A stretch of 5,755 nucleotides of DNA. It comes from an uncultured Ruminococcus sp. Lineage in GTDB: Bacteria; Bacillota; Clostridia; Oscillospirales; Ruminococcaceae. Shown here piece by piece: positions 1 through 5,738 of the stretch (positions within the stretch are counted from its first letter, which is position 1; each line of letters starts with the position of its first letter). The translations under genes and the position numbers were made by a program. Below the pieces are notes generated by a model. It did no database searches. It worked only from the letters and a program-made list of their open reading frames with translations, and was not told the origin of the DNA. Location: NCBI GenBank assembly GCA_900554975.1, contig USJI01000086.1, positions 1 through 5,755 of the forward strand, written 5' to 3'.

Positions 1-173
1 CGCAGGCTTTGTGTAAGTACTTTCTGGCTGATGCCATCAAGTGATTTTTGCAGTTCGTTAAACCGCCATGGACGCATTTGCAGATTTCTAAGTATTAATA
101 GTTTCCATTTATTTCCTATAAGCTGTACCGTTGTTGCCACAGGACATTCCGGCAAATCTTCTTTTTTCAGCAT
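1..173 (-). CDS. HxlR/DUF24-family transcriptional regulator, N-terminal part
   Basis: This is the first 57 codons of a winged helix-turn-helix regulator; the rest lies left of the window. The ATG at 173 follows a GAGGTGA ribosome binding site with a 4-nt gap. The protein opens with a short acidic stretch and then CPVATTVQLIGNKWKLLIL (residues 10-28), the hallmark start of HxlR proteins. It continues with RPWRFNELQKSLDGISQKVL (residues 34-53), which covers the start of the winged helix-turn-helix. Cys10 sits where YodB, HypR and related regulators carry a redox- or electrophile-sensing cysteine; sensing by this protein is inferred. The gene is divergent from the MBL-fold gene at 445, the usual layout for a regulator and its target. 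It probably binds as a dimer in the shared intergenic region. The inducer cannot be told from the sequence. Family assignment is firm. Confidence 0.9.
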   Translation of the reverse strand, partial: MLKKEDLPECPVATTVQLIGNKWKLLILRNLQMRPWRFNELQKSLDGISQKVLTQSL

Positions 174-211
174 GGTATCACCTCAATAGTTTCATATAGA
201 ATGTTACATTT

Positions 212-240
212 ATTATAGCATACTACATATAAAATTGCAA
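212..240 (-). promoter_or_regulatory. Sigma-A-type promoter of the HxlR-family gene
   Basis: On the minus strand TTGCAA (240-235) is followed by a 17-bp spacer and a perfect TATAAT (217-212). Transcription would start near 205, giving a leader of about 30 nt before the ATG at 173. Hexamers and spacing are close to the vegetative consensus. The start site itself is inferred. Confidence 0.65.
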
Positions 241-283
241 CGAATTTCATATTTTCAAAATATCCACAAATAATTTTTTCTCC

Positions 284-300
284 GAAAATCCCCGATTTTC
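284..300. repeat. Perfect inverted repeat in the divergent intergenic region
   Basis: GAAAATC (284-290) and GATTTTC (294-300) are perfect inverted copies separated by CCC. The dyad lies between the two divergent promoters, upstream of both -35 boxes. Read leftward it is followed by GGAGAAAAAATT, which has no T-tract, so it is not a convincing terminator. A protein-binding site is possible, but the arms are AT-rich and it could be chance. Confidence 0.4.
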
Positions 301-308
301 CGCAAAGC

Positions 309-350
309 TTACCTTCTGGTAACTACCTTACAAAAAAGTGCGTACTTTAC
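309..350. promoter_or_regulatory. Candidate operator cluster upstream of the MBL-fold gene
   Basis: A perfect dyad TTACC-TTCT-GGTAA (309-322) is followed by two near-identical octamers, TACCTTAC (324-331) and TACTTTAC (343-350), set 19 bp apart start to start. The second octamer overlaps the proposed -35 box of the rightward promoter. GTAA/TTAC and GTAC elements recall sites reported for HxlR/DUF24 regulators such as YodB. Binding by the adjacent regulator is inferred from position and this resemblance only. Confidence 0.4.
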
Positions 351-374
351 GAATGTGAAGGAATGTGTTATCAT
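346..374 (+). promoter_or_regulatory. Promoter of the MBL-fold gene
   Basis: TTTACG (346-351), a 17-bp spacer and TATCAT (369-374) make a moderate sigma-A-type promoter. The start would be near 381, leaving a leader of about 64 nt. The -35 box is embedded in the TACTTTAC repeat, which would let a bound repressor exclude RNA polymerase. Confidence 0.5.
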
Positions 375-387
375 AGAATCACAGAAA

Positions 388-407
388 AAGATCAAGTACT
401 TGTTCTT
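388..407. promoter_or_regulatory. 20-bp near-perfect palindrome in the leader of the MBL-fold gene
   Basis: The sequence AAGATCAAGTACTTGTTCTT reads the same on both strands except at one symmetric pair (392/403). The core CAAGTACTTG (393-402) is a perfect 10-bp palindrome. It sits just downstream of the inferred transcription start and about 24 nt ahead of the AGGAGG. With no room for a loop it fits a dimeric operator better than an RNA hairpin. The GTACTT core also occurs in the upstream repeat at 342-347. Confidence 0.45.
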
Positions 408-444
408 CTGAAAAAATAATTACAACTTTCAGGAGGAATTTATT

Positions 445-1236
445 ATGAATAAGAATACATTTAAAGCAGTTAAACTTGCAAAAGGCGAAGTAAACGTTTA
501 TGATTTCGGTATAGTAAAACTTCATGCATACAAAACCAATGATTTCATTGACAACGAAGTTTTTATTGTTGAGAAGAACGGAAATGCAGTTATTATCGAA
601 TCCCCTTGCTTCTTTGATAATATCAAGGAATTAACAGAATATCTGAGTAATATAAGGGTTGCAGGAATGCTTGTCGCATATCATGGTGCAGGTGCAACAT
701 TCCTGCCGGACGTACCTAAATATGCAACTCAGAATGCTGTGGACTATTCCGAAAATGGTGGCGGAAAAAATCTTATCACCAACTTTACAAATGCTTTTGG
801 CGACAGTTTCGACAACTCCGTACATCAGATAACCGACATCATCGAAGAGGGAAAGGTTACAATCGGCGGCATTGATTTTATCATCAGTCAGACATCAGAG
901 GCATTCGATATTGAAATTCCTGAAATCAATGCGGTTTATACACATATGCTCGGTCATGACTGTCATTCTATCGTTGCAGGTGCTGGTCATGCTGATGCAA
1001 TAATCGCTCAGCTTCGTAATTACATTACAAACGGATATGAACTGATTCTCACTTCCCATTATACACCAGAAGATCTTAAAGACGCACAAACAAAAATTGA
1101 CTATCTGGAAAATCTTAAAAGTATCGCTGAAAAGTGTGACAATGCAGAGGATTTCAAAGCAGAAGTTCAGAAACAGTATCCGAATTACAGCGGAGGAAAT
1201 TATCTTGATATGACAGCAGGATTCTTCTTTGACTGA
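445..1236 (+). CDS. Metallo-beta-lactamase-fold protein with degenerate metal site
   Basis: A 263-residue soluble protein with no signal peptide or membrane segment. The ATG at 445 is preceded by AGGAGG (431-436) with an 8-nt gap, so the start is secure. The layout follows the MBL fold: an N-terminal sheet (residues 20-56, with NAVIIESP in the place of the usual 'vlIDtG'), the loop LVAYHGAGATF (76-86), an INAVYTHMLGHDCH segment (161-174) and a late ILTSHYTPED segment (201-210) where active enzymes have the last metal-binding His. The HxHxDH motif is not present; only His80 of that set survives, so classical dinuclear zinc or iron chemistry is doubtful. The tail (214-263) is predicted helical and ends in aromatic residues (GFFFD). 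It is divergent from an HxlR-type regulator and probably controlled by it. Substrate unknown. The fold call is fairly sure; whether it is an enzyme is open. Confidence 0.8.
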   Translation: MNKNTFKAVKLAKGEVNVYDFGIVKLHAYKTNDFIDNEVFIVEKNGNAVIIESPCFFDNIKELTEYLSNIRVAGMLVAYHGAGATFLPDVPKYATQNAVDYSENGGGKNLITNFTNAFGDSFDNSVHQITDIIEEGKVTIGGIDFIISQTSEAFDIEIPEINAVYTHMLGHDCHSIVAGAGHADAIIAQLRNYITNGYELILTSHYTPEDLKDAQTKIDYLENLKSIAEKCDNAEDFKAEVQKQYPNYSGGNYLDMTAGFFFD

Positions 1237-1298
1237 TTGAATAATAAAAATCCCAAACAAGTAATTTACACAGAAAATATATTGAAAGATGAAAATAT

Positions 1299-1334
1299 CC
1301 ACCTCAAAAATGGCTTTCAACACTTTTGAGGTGG
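1299..1334. terminator. Bidirectional terminator hairpin between convergent genes
   Basis: CCACCTCAAAA (1299-1309) pairs perfectly with TTTTGAGGTGG (1324-1334) across a 14-nt loop. It lies 62 nt past the stop of the MBL-fold gene and 33 nt past the stop of the leftward GH9 gene, so it can serve both. The downstream tracts are only moderately T-rich (GTTTACCTTATTT rightward, ATATTTTC leftward). Position and stem strength support the call more than the tails do. Confidence 0.7.
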
Positions 1335-1367
1335 GTTTACCTTATTTACAGGACACTTAAATTTATT

Positions 1368-3890
1368 TTATTCACTTATCAATTTTTGTTTCATCTCACA
1401 AAGGTCAAGAACATTCAGTTTTCCGTCATCATATAAATCGGCAGCTTTCCAGTCAGCCAGTTCAGCATCAGGAACGCCAATAAGCCATTTTTGCAAAAGA
1501 ACAATATCTGCTACATCAAATGTACCATCACAATTCACATCGCCTATGACCCTGTCGGAATCAGTTTCAGACATCACTGCCGCCGTCAGAAAAATCATTG
1601 CCGCATTACCGTATATTGTATTTTCATTGGTAGTCCATTCAGCATCACTGTCCATATAGCATTTACCATTATATTTTGAAAGATGTCTGTTGTTTGAGGA
1701 ATTTGCACCTTCTGTAACGTATCCTTTCGGGCATTTATATGGAGTAAGTTTAGCATCTTTTGTGTATATGGCACTATAAATATTCTTCACGCTGTTCTCG
1801 CCATATCCAGAAACATAACTGAAAGATACAGGGTTTACACCTAAAATATAGTTAAAAGCACTCTGATTGGAATGCAATACTTCATCGGGAATATTGTCAC
1901 TTCCCTCCGTAATTATACTTCCAAGCAAAAGAGTCATGGAACTCTGTGCGAGAACCATATTTGAACCCCACCAGTATCCCCATTCAGGATAATCCGTTCC
2001 GAAACTGTCATAATTTATAATTCGCTTTCTCCATGGTTCAAACTTACTGAAAACTGTTTTTATCTTGTCTGATGGATTGTCATTCTGATACAGATAATGG
2101 AAAAATCCAAGAAATGCCCTTCCCTTATGACTGTATCCGAGGGAACTTCCTGTGAAGCAGGTATTGACATTTTCGTTTTCACAATTGGCAATCAGATAAT
2201 TTTCATATTCATCTGCATTCATACCTGCGGTTTCAGATGCTCTGAACAAAGAACCTGCCGCCCAGTACATACTTCTGTCCAGCTCCTCCTGTGTGAAAGT
2301 ATAGGTACGGTTTGCCGCTCCGATTGACATATGTTTTCCATTTGCAGAATCATTTATCCACTTCCATGCACGAACAGCTGTTGCCAGGCACTGTTCGGCA
2401 AAGTCAGCATATTGCGGAATATCTTTATAAATGATATACGCATGAGCAAGCATTGCCGCCATATCAGCTGTTGCAAGGTGTGAACGCAGATCTGTTTCTC
2501 CCGAGCCCGAATTATAGTCAGATGTACTGTATAAAGTATCTTCAATATATATTGTGCCGTTCTTGTAATTAGCGGCAACATAAAAAGATCCGTCTTTATC
2601 AGGATGTTCAAGCTTGAGAAGCATATCGAGTTCCCATTTGATTTCGCTGAGTATAGCCGGAGAATCTGAATATAAATCATTAGTTTTATCCGTTTCCGGA
2701 ATATTTGGATTTATATTTTCAAATTCCTGCGGGAATAGCTCATAGGCAAGCAGAAGATTTTCAACTGATGTTGCGGCAGGAGAAACGTATTTACCATAAT
2801 CCCCTGCATCATACCAGCCTTGTGAAACATCGAATGTTTCAGCATCAGGATTATCTCTGTCCGACCATCTTTTAACAGAAATATCATCAGGGTGAAGATT
2901 TTTTCTTGCAAATTCTCCTGCATATTTTTCTTCCAGATCTATACCCTGTCGCTGATAATAATAGTATTTACTCATATCAGACAGCATTTCATTGTATACA
3001 TTATCAGTAATTTCAAAAGGTACTGAAACTATTGTATCAGTTTTAAGATTTTCTTCCTTATCTCTTGGGGTAAGAGCCGAAGTATTCAGATTTGCATCCG
3101 GTATACGGATAAAATATGTACCCCGTTCAGTAACAGTATCAAAATTGATTTCATAGACTGATTCACCCGAAATACTCTTGTCTGTAACAGCATCAGAAAG
3201 TGTATCAGAAAAAACAGTTTCTCCCGTTTTCTTGTTTACAATTTCAAACTTCTTTCCGCTAAGAGAACCGAATTTTTCAAAGCAGGAAACTTTTGCATTC
3301 TTGTTTCCTTTACAAGTGTATCCCACCTGATTTACTTTAATAAAAGGATATTGTCTTTCCTCATCCTCAGAGGATATTTTAATATTACGGAATGACGCTG
3401 ATTCACCAGATTTAATGGCACCAACGCTTATTTTCCATACATTACTCTTATCAAATCCTTTATCCGAAACAGCCACTGCAAGTTCATTCAGGGGCAAGGT
3501 GTAACTTGTCCATTCAGGAGTTGCTGTTATGGCATTCTTATACTTCTCTATGTCCGTCCAGTTTATTGTTACATCTTCATTGTGGGAATGAGAAGTTATA
3601 CCAATACGAAACGGAAAACTTGTCTGTCCGTTGCTTTTTACTTCAAATGACAGATTGCCATTGTAAAAATAATCATACATATCCGATGTTGTCCAGATTG
3701 TGTTGGGGATAATGTTTGCACCTCCCCAGCTTTCTGTTACCCACAGATTTTTGCCGTCGTTATCCAATAATATTGTTTGCAGCTGTGTTCCCTGTGTTTC
3801 TTCAACGTTAGCCGCAGATGCTGTCACCACCGACAGTAAAGAAAATAATACAGCAAAACTAATCACCGCTGACAATAAACGTTTTTTCAT
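1368..3890 (-). CDS. Secreted dockerin-bearing family 9 glycoside hydrolase (endoglucanase/cellulase)
   Basis: An 840-residue modular enzyme, probably a cellulosomal beta-1,4-glucanase. From the ATG at 3890: signal peptide (1-26, MKKR, a hydrophobic core, cleavage after ASA); a beta-rich CBM-like domain (about 33-175, ending FRNIKIS); an Ig-like CelD_N domain (about 181-294, opening FIKVNQVGY); the GH9 (alpha/alpha)6 barrel (about 299-773); and a dockerin (779-840). WYDAGD carries Asp361 and Asp364, the expected catalytic base region. The second GH9 signature (Y745 to A763) is intact, with Asp747 and the proton donor Glu756. The first signature matches everywhere except that the His is Tyr705 and the Arg is Ala707. 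The dockerin has two calcium loops: Asp784/Asn786/Asp788/Asp792/Asp795, and Asp818/Tyr820/Asp822/Asn826/Asp829. The order CBM-Ig-GH9 recalls 'theme D' enzymes, several of which are exo-acting or processive. Linkers are almost absent. Family is certain; exact specificity and full activity are not. Confidence 0.95.
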   Translation of the reverse strand: MKKRLLSAVISFAVLFSLLSVVTASAANVEETQGTQLQTILLDNDGKNLWVTESWGGANIIPNTIWTTSDMYDYFYNGNLSFEVKSNGQTSFPFRIGITSHSHNEDVTINWTDIEKYKNAITATPEWTSYTLPLNELAVAVSDKGFDKSNVWKISVGAIKSGESASFRNIKISSEDEERQYPFIKVNQVGYTCKGNKNAKVSCFEKFGSLSGKKFEIVNKKTGETVFSDTLSDAVTDKSISGESVYEINFDTVTERGTYFIRIPDANLNTSALTPRDKEENLKTDTIVSVPFEITDNVYNEMLSDMSKYYYYQRQGIDLEEKYAGEFARKNLHPDDISVKRWSDRDNPDAETFDVSQGWYDAGDYGKYVSPAATSVENLLLAYELFPQEFENINPNIPETDKTNDLYSDSPAILSEIKWELDMLLKLEHPDKDGSFYVAANYKNGTIYIEDTLYSTSDYNSGSGETDLRSHLATADMAAMLAHAYIIYKDIPQYADFAEQCLATAVRAWKWINDSANGKHMSIGAANRTYTFTQEELDRSMYWAAGSLFRASETAGMNADEYENYLIANCENENVNTCFTGSSLGYSHKGRAFLGFFHYLYQNDNPSDKIKTVFSKFEPWRKRIINYDSFGTDYPEWGYWWGSNMVLAQSSMTLLLGSIITEGSDNIPDEVLHSNQSAFNYILGVNPVSFSYVSGYGENSVKNIYSAIYTKDAKLTPYKCPKGYVTEGANSSNNRHLSKYNGKCYMDSDAEWTTNENTIYGNAAMIFLTAAVMSETDSDRVIGDVNCDGTFDVADIVLLQKWLIGVPDAELADWKAADLYDDGKLNVLDLCEMKQKLISE

Positions 3891-3900
3891 AATATGTAAT

Positions 3901-3907
3901 CTCCTTT
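3901..3907 (-). promoter_or_regulatory. Ribosome binding site fixing the GH9 start
   Basis: AAAGGAG on the minus strand lies 10 nt before the ATG at 3890. The reading frame continues upstream to a TTG at 3923, but a start there would put 11 charged residues ahead of a textbook signal peptide. It would also place this Shine-Dalgarno inside the gene. The ATG is therefore preferred. Confidence 0.8.
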
Positions 3908-3950
3908 TAAAGTCCTTATACAATTTGAAAATTATAAGCTTTATGCTTTA
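3908..3950 (-). promoter_or_regulatory. Spacer between GNAT and GH9 genes with a possible weak promoter
   Basis: The 60-bp gap has no convincing terminator. On the minus strand there is a perfect TATAAT (3936-3931) and a TATAAG (3920-3915), but neither has a recognisable -35 box at 16-18 bp. A short AAGC/GCTT stem is too weak to count. The GH9 gene may have its own activator-dependent promoter here, may be read through from the GNAT promoter, or both. Confidence 0.25.
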
Positions 3951-4457
3951 TCATTTTTTCGATAAGGCTTCAGGAGAATTCTGTGTAATAATCCTGAACT
4001 GTACATCTGGAGAGTATGACATTTTCAGTAGCGGGACAAATTCATCTTCTGTAATTTTTTCACCGGTCAGTTGAAATCCATGTCTTTGATAGAATTCAAT
4101 AGCACGTTTGTTATATTCAAGCGCCCAGAGCCATGAAGCTTTCCTTTCGTTAATAGCAAAGTCAAGCAGCCTTGCACCAATACCCTGACCTTGAAACTGA
4201 GGTTCAACAAACAATTTTTTAATTTCATTCCCAAAAACACAAATTATTCCTTTTACTGCGCCGTCATCATACACATATGTATTGATAAGAGTTTCTTTAC
4301 CCTCTGAATATTCAGCCGCCATATCCAAAACATTCAGTTCACCAAAATAGAATGAATCATTATGAAAAAACGGATAGAAATTGATGCGATAATTCGTTAT
4401 AATAATCTCTGAAATACGAGAAGCGTCTGCCGCTGATGCCGGTCTAATAAAATTCAT
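3951..4457 (-). CDS. GNAT-family N-acetyltransferase
   Basis: A 168-residue cytoplasmic protein of the Gcn5-related fold, moving an acetyl group from acetyl-CoA to an amine; the acceptor is unknown. The N-terminus MNFIRPASAADASRISEII is the usual first strand and helix. Residues 80-86 (KKLFVEP) are strand 4, followed by QGQGIGARLL (89-98), the Q/RxxGxG/A pyrophosphate-binding loop. The C-terminal part EYNKRAIEFYQRHGFQLTGE (114-133) is the typical motif B, with Asn116 and with Tyr123 as the likely general acid. Length is normal for the family, with about 15 extra residues at the end. The ATG at 4457 follows AGGAG (4468-4464) with a 6-nt gap. It has its own promoter at 4520-4548 and runs toward the GH9 gene. 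A functional link to that secreted enzyme is not evident. Confidence 0.87.
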   Translation of the reverse strand: MNFIRPASAADASRISEIIITNYRINFYPFFHNDSFYFGELNVLDMAAEYSEGKETLINTYVYDDGAVKGIICVFGNEIKKLFVEPQFQGQGIGARLLDFAINERKASWLWALEYNKRAIEFYQRHGFQLTGEKITEDEFVPLLKMSYSPDVQFRIITQNSPEALSKK

Positions 4458-4519
4458 TTTTATCTCCTGTATAATAATCTGCTTTCCTCATTGCTTGTTA
4501 AATTATCTCTTCTGTTATT

Positions 4520-4548
4520 GTTATACCATAATTTAAAAGAAAATGCAA
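4520..4548 (-). promoter_or_regulatory. Sigma-A-type promoter of the GNAT gene
   Basis: On the minus strand TTGCAT (4548-4543), a 17-bp spacer and TATAAC (4525-4520). Transcription would start near 4513, giving a leader of about 55 nt before the ATG at 4457. Good hexamers and ideal spacing; the start site is inferred. Confidence 0.6.
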
Positions 4549-4555
4549 GTATAAA

Positions 4556-4583
4556 CTATTTTAACATGGGTAGTTTTCCTCCT
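4556..4583 (-). other. Orphan translation start: AGGAGG plus three-codon ORF (MLK)
   Basis: On the minus strand a full AGGAGG (4583-4578) is followed after 10 nt by ATG (4567-4565), then TTA, AAA and the stop TAG (4558-4556). The stop lies only 7 bp from the -35 box of the GNAT promoter. A consensus Shine-Dalgarno with correct spacing and no gene behind it suggests the remnant of a deleted gene. A minimal leader ORF is the alternative. Chance cannot be excluded, since AGGAGG can occur alone in AT-rich DNA. Confidence 0.4.
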
Positions 4584-4602
4584 GTAACAATCAGAAAATT
4601 AG

Positions 4603-4626
4603 AACAACCTGATATATCAGGCTGTT
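4603..4626 (-). terminator. Hairpin after the aldo/keto reductase, or operator-like dyad
   Basis: A 14-bp perfect palindrome, CCTGATATATCAGG (4608-4621), is extended by AACA/TGTT arms. In leftward RNA it gives a 10-bp stem (one G-U pair) with a TATA loop, followed by TTCTAATTTTC. In rightward RNA the G-U becomes an A-C mismatch, so leftward termination is preferred. It is 113 nt past the reductase stop, which is far for its terminator. Its high symmetry and its place between promoter-like hexamers (4641-4670) and the orphan start (4556-4583) would also suit a repressor site. Confidence 0.45.
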
Positions 4627-4640
4627 TTGGGTTTGTGTAT

Positions 4641-4670
4641 TCTATAACTGCACTTTTCTTGACATCTCAA
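4641..4670 (-). promoter_or_regulatory. Possible promoter ahead of the orphan gene start
   Basis: On the minus strand TTGAGA (4670-4665) and TATAGA (4646-4641) are 18 bp apart. A start near 4634 would place the dyad at 4603-4626 at the very beginning of the transcript and the orphan AGGAGG about 50 nt in. Hexamers are mediocre, so this is a weak call resting on the ordered context. Confidence 0.3.
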
Positions 4671-4678
4671 AAGCATAT

Positions 4679-4723
4679 GAAACTTCCTATGCACAGCAAA
4701 TTCTGCTTTACAGAGGGAGTTTC
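4679..4723 (+). repeat. Long-range inverted repeat in the non-coding stretch
   Basis: GAAACTTCC (4679-4687) can pair with GGGAGTTTC (4715-4723) with one G-U pair, enclosing a smaller AGCA/TGCT stem. The pairing is better in rightward RNA, but I see no promoter for such an RNA, so it may be incidental structure. Apart from this, the dyad, the promoters and the orphan start, I see nothing coding in 4458-4738. Confidence 0.25.
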
Positions 4724-4738
4724 CTTTATATCTGTATT

Positions 4739-5683
4739 TTATTTTTTCTCATTAAGCAACATAACGCCATCTGCGGGATTATGGTCAATTGCACCCACAA
4801 CTCTATGAGGTATATATGGTTCTTCCAGATATGCAATATCATCTTCTGTAAGTTTTACTGACAATGCACCAGCCGCATCATCAAGATAATTCGCTTTTGT
4901 TGCTCCAACAATAGGAGATGACACACCTTTTGCCCAATGCCATGCAAGTGCAATCTGCTGCATTTTCACATGATAACGCTCTGCAAGTTCTGCAACTCTG
5001 CTGACAATCTTTATATCCTGTTCTTCTGTACTGTCATATTTACCCATTGCCACTCTGTCAGTTTTACTTCGGCAAGTATCAGCATTCCATGTTTTACGAG
5101 TCAGATGGCCTGCCGCAAGAGGACTGTAAGGCATAAGCAATACTCCCATTTGCCTACAAATCGGTATCAACTCTCTTTCGTCCTCACGATAAAGCAGATT
5201 ATAATGATTCTCCATTGCCTGAAACTGTTCCCAACCATTATCACGAGCCGCCAACTGCATATTATAAAACTGATATCTGTACATAGCAGATGCTCCCAAA
5301 GCACGAACCTTTCCTGCCTTTACCAGATCATTCAATGCCTCCATTGTTTCCTCTATCGGGGTTTCGTAATCGAAGCGATGAATAATATAAAGGTCAAGAT
5401 AATCTATTCCAAGACGTTTCAGTGTTCCGTCAATTTCTCTGTGAATCGCCTCTTTAGAAAGTCTTCCGAGATTAAAGTAAACTTTTGAAGCAATTACAAC
5501 CTTATCACGTTGAATATTCTTTTTCAATGCACGTCCGAGATATTCCTCGCTTGTGCCTGCTGAATATCCATTTGCTGTATCAAAAAAGTTAATACCCAAA
5601 TCCAATGCGTGCTTCACAACAGATTCTGTCGCATTTTCATCAAATGTCCAGTCGTGCATAGTTCCTGCTTTACCAAAACTCAT
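4739..5683 (-). CDS. Aldo/keto reductase, N-terminally short
   Basis: A cytoplasmic NADP(H)-dependent oxidoreductase of the AKR (beta/alpha)8 superfamily that would reduce aldehydes or ketones; substrate unknown. In the 314-residue reading from the ATG at 5683 the catalytic tetrad is complete: Asp35 (INFFDTANGY), Tyr40, Lys67 (VVIASKV) and His102 (YIIHRFD). MPYSPLAAGHL (184-194) and IVGATK (258-263) are the usual cofactor-binding segments. Close relatives, as I recall them, begin about 20 residues earlier, with a hairpin and the first barrel strand ending SKICVGCMSFG. Here SKICVGC is encoded in frame directly upstream, but no ATG, GTG or TTG starts that reading, and a TGA lies at 5737-5735. 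The ATG at 5683 has only a weak AGG four bases away. The rest of the frame is clean and conserved. Either a shortened protein is made or the gene is damaged at its 5' end. Confidence 0.9.
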   Translation of the reverse strand: MSFGKAGTMHDWTFDENATESVVKHALDLGINFFDTANGYSAGTSEEYLGRALKKNIQRDKVVIASKVYFNLGRLSKEAIHREIDGTLKRLGIDYLDLYIIHRFDYETPIEETMEALNDLVKAGKVRALGASAMYRYQFYNMQLAARDNGWEQFQAMENHYNLLYREDERELIPICRQMGVLLMPYSPLAAGHLTRKTWNADTCRSKTDRVAMGKYDSTEEQDIKIVSRVAELAERYHVKMQQIALAWHWAKGVSSPIVGATKANYLDDAAGALSVKLTEDDIAYLEEPYIPHRVVGAIDHNPADGVMLLNEKK

Positions 5684-5704
5684 ACAGCCTACACATATTT
5701 TTGA
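5684..5704 (-). other. In-frame upstream codons of the reductase (SKICVGC) without a start
   Basis: These seven codons directly before the ATG at 5683 read Ser-Lys-Ile-Cys-Val-Gly-Cys, which matches the first barrel strand expected in this AKR subgroup. Upstream of 5704 the frame reads GWSVKFYYTT after a TGA, which does not look like the expected hairpin (M-x-Y-x-x-LG-x-TG). The family match thus stops abruptly at 5704, next to the -10 box at 5708-5713. Confidence 0.55.
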
Positions 5705-5707
5705 TGT

Positions 5708-5738
5708 AGTATAATAAAACTTGACACTCCAACCTCAA
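5708..5738 (-). promoter_or_regulatory. Promoter of the reductase, with MerR-like long spacing
   Basis: On the minus strand TTGAGG (5738-5733) and TATACT (5713-5708) are 19 bp apart, the stretched spacing typical of MerR-controlled promoters. The spacer holds an imperfect dyad (TTGA...TCAA). An ordinary alternative uses TATTAT (5716-5711) with 16 bp. A start near 5701 would leave only about 18 nt before the ATG at 5683, agreeing with the short reading of the gene. Confidence 0.45.

Noticed and set aside
284..300. The GAAAATC/GATTTTC dyad as a terminator
   Set aside because: It is not downstream of any gene on either strand and lacks a T-tract after the stem in both directions.
895..1323. A 142-codon open frame on the minus strand across the MBL-fold gene and its terminator
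   Set aside because: It is antisense to a well-supported gene, Cys/Ile/Phe-rich in the way of reverse-frame translations, runs through the terminator hairpin and resembles no family I know.
3891..3923. Longer GH9 reading from a TTG at 3923
   Set aside because: It would add 11 charged residues in front of a clean signal peptide and place the AAAGGAG ribosome binding site inside the gene.
4659..4664. A consensus TTGACA on the plus strand in the non-coding stretch
   Set aside because: No acceptable -10 lies 16-19 bp downstream (ACTTCC occupies that place) and there is no gene for it to serve.
4937..5488. A 183-codon open frame on the plus strand inside the reductase gene
   Set aside because: It mirrors the conserved reductase frame, with Cys/His/Ser-rich low-quality composition and no ribosome binding site.
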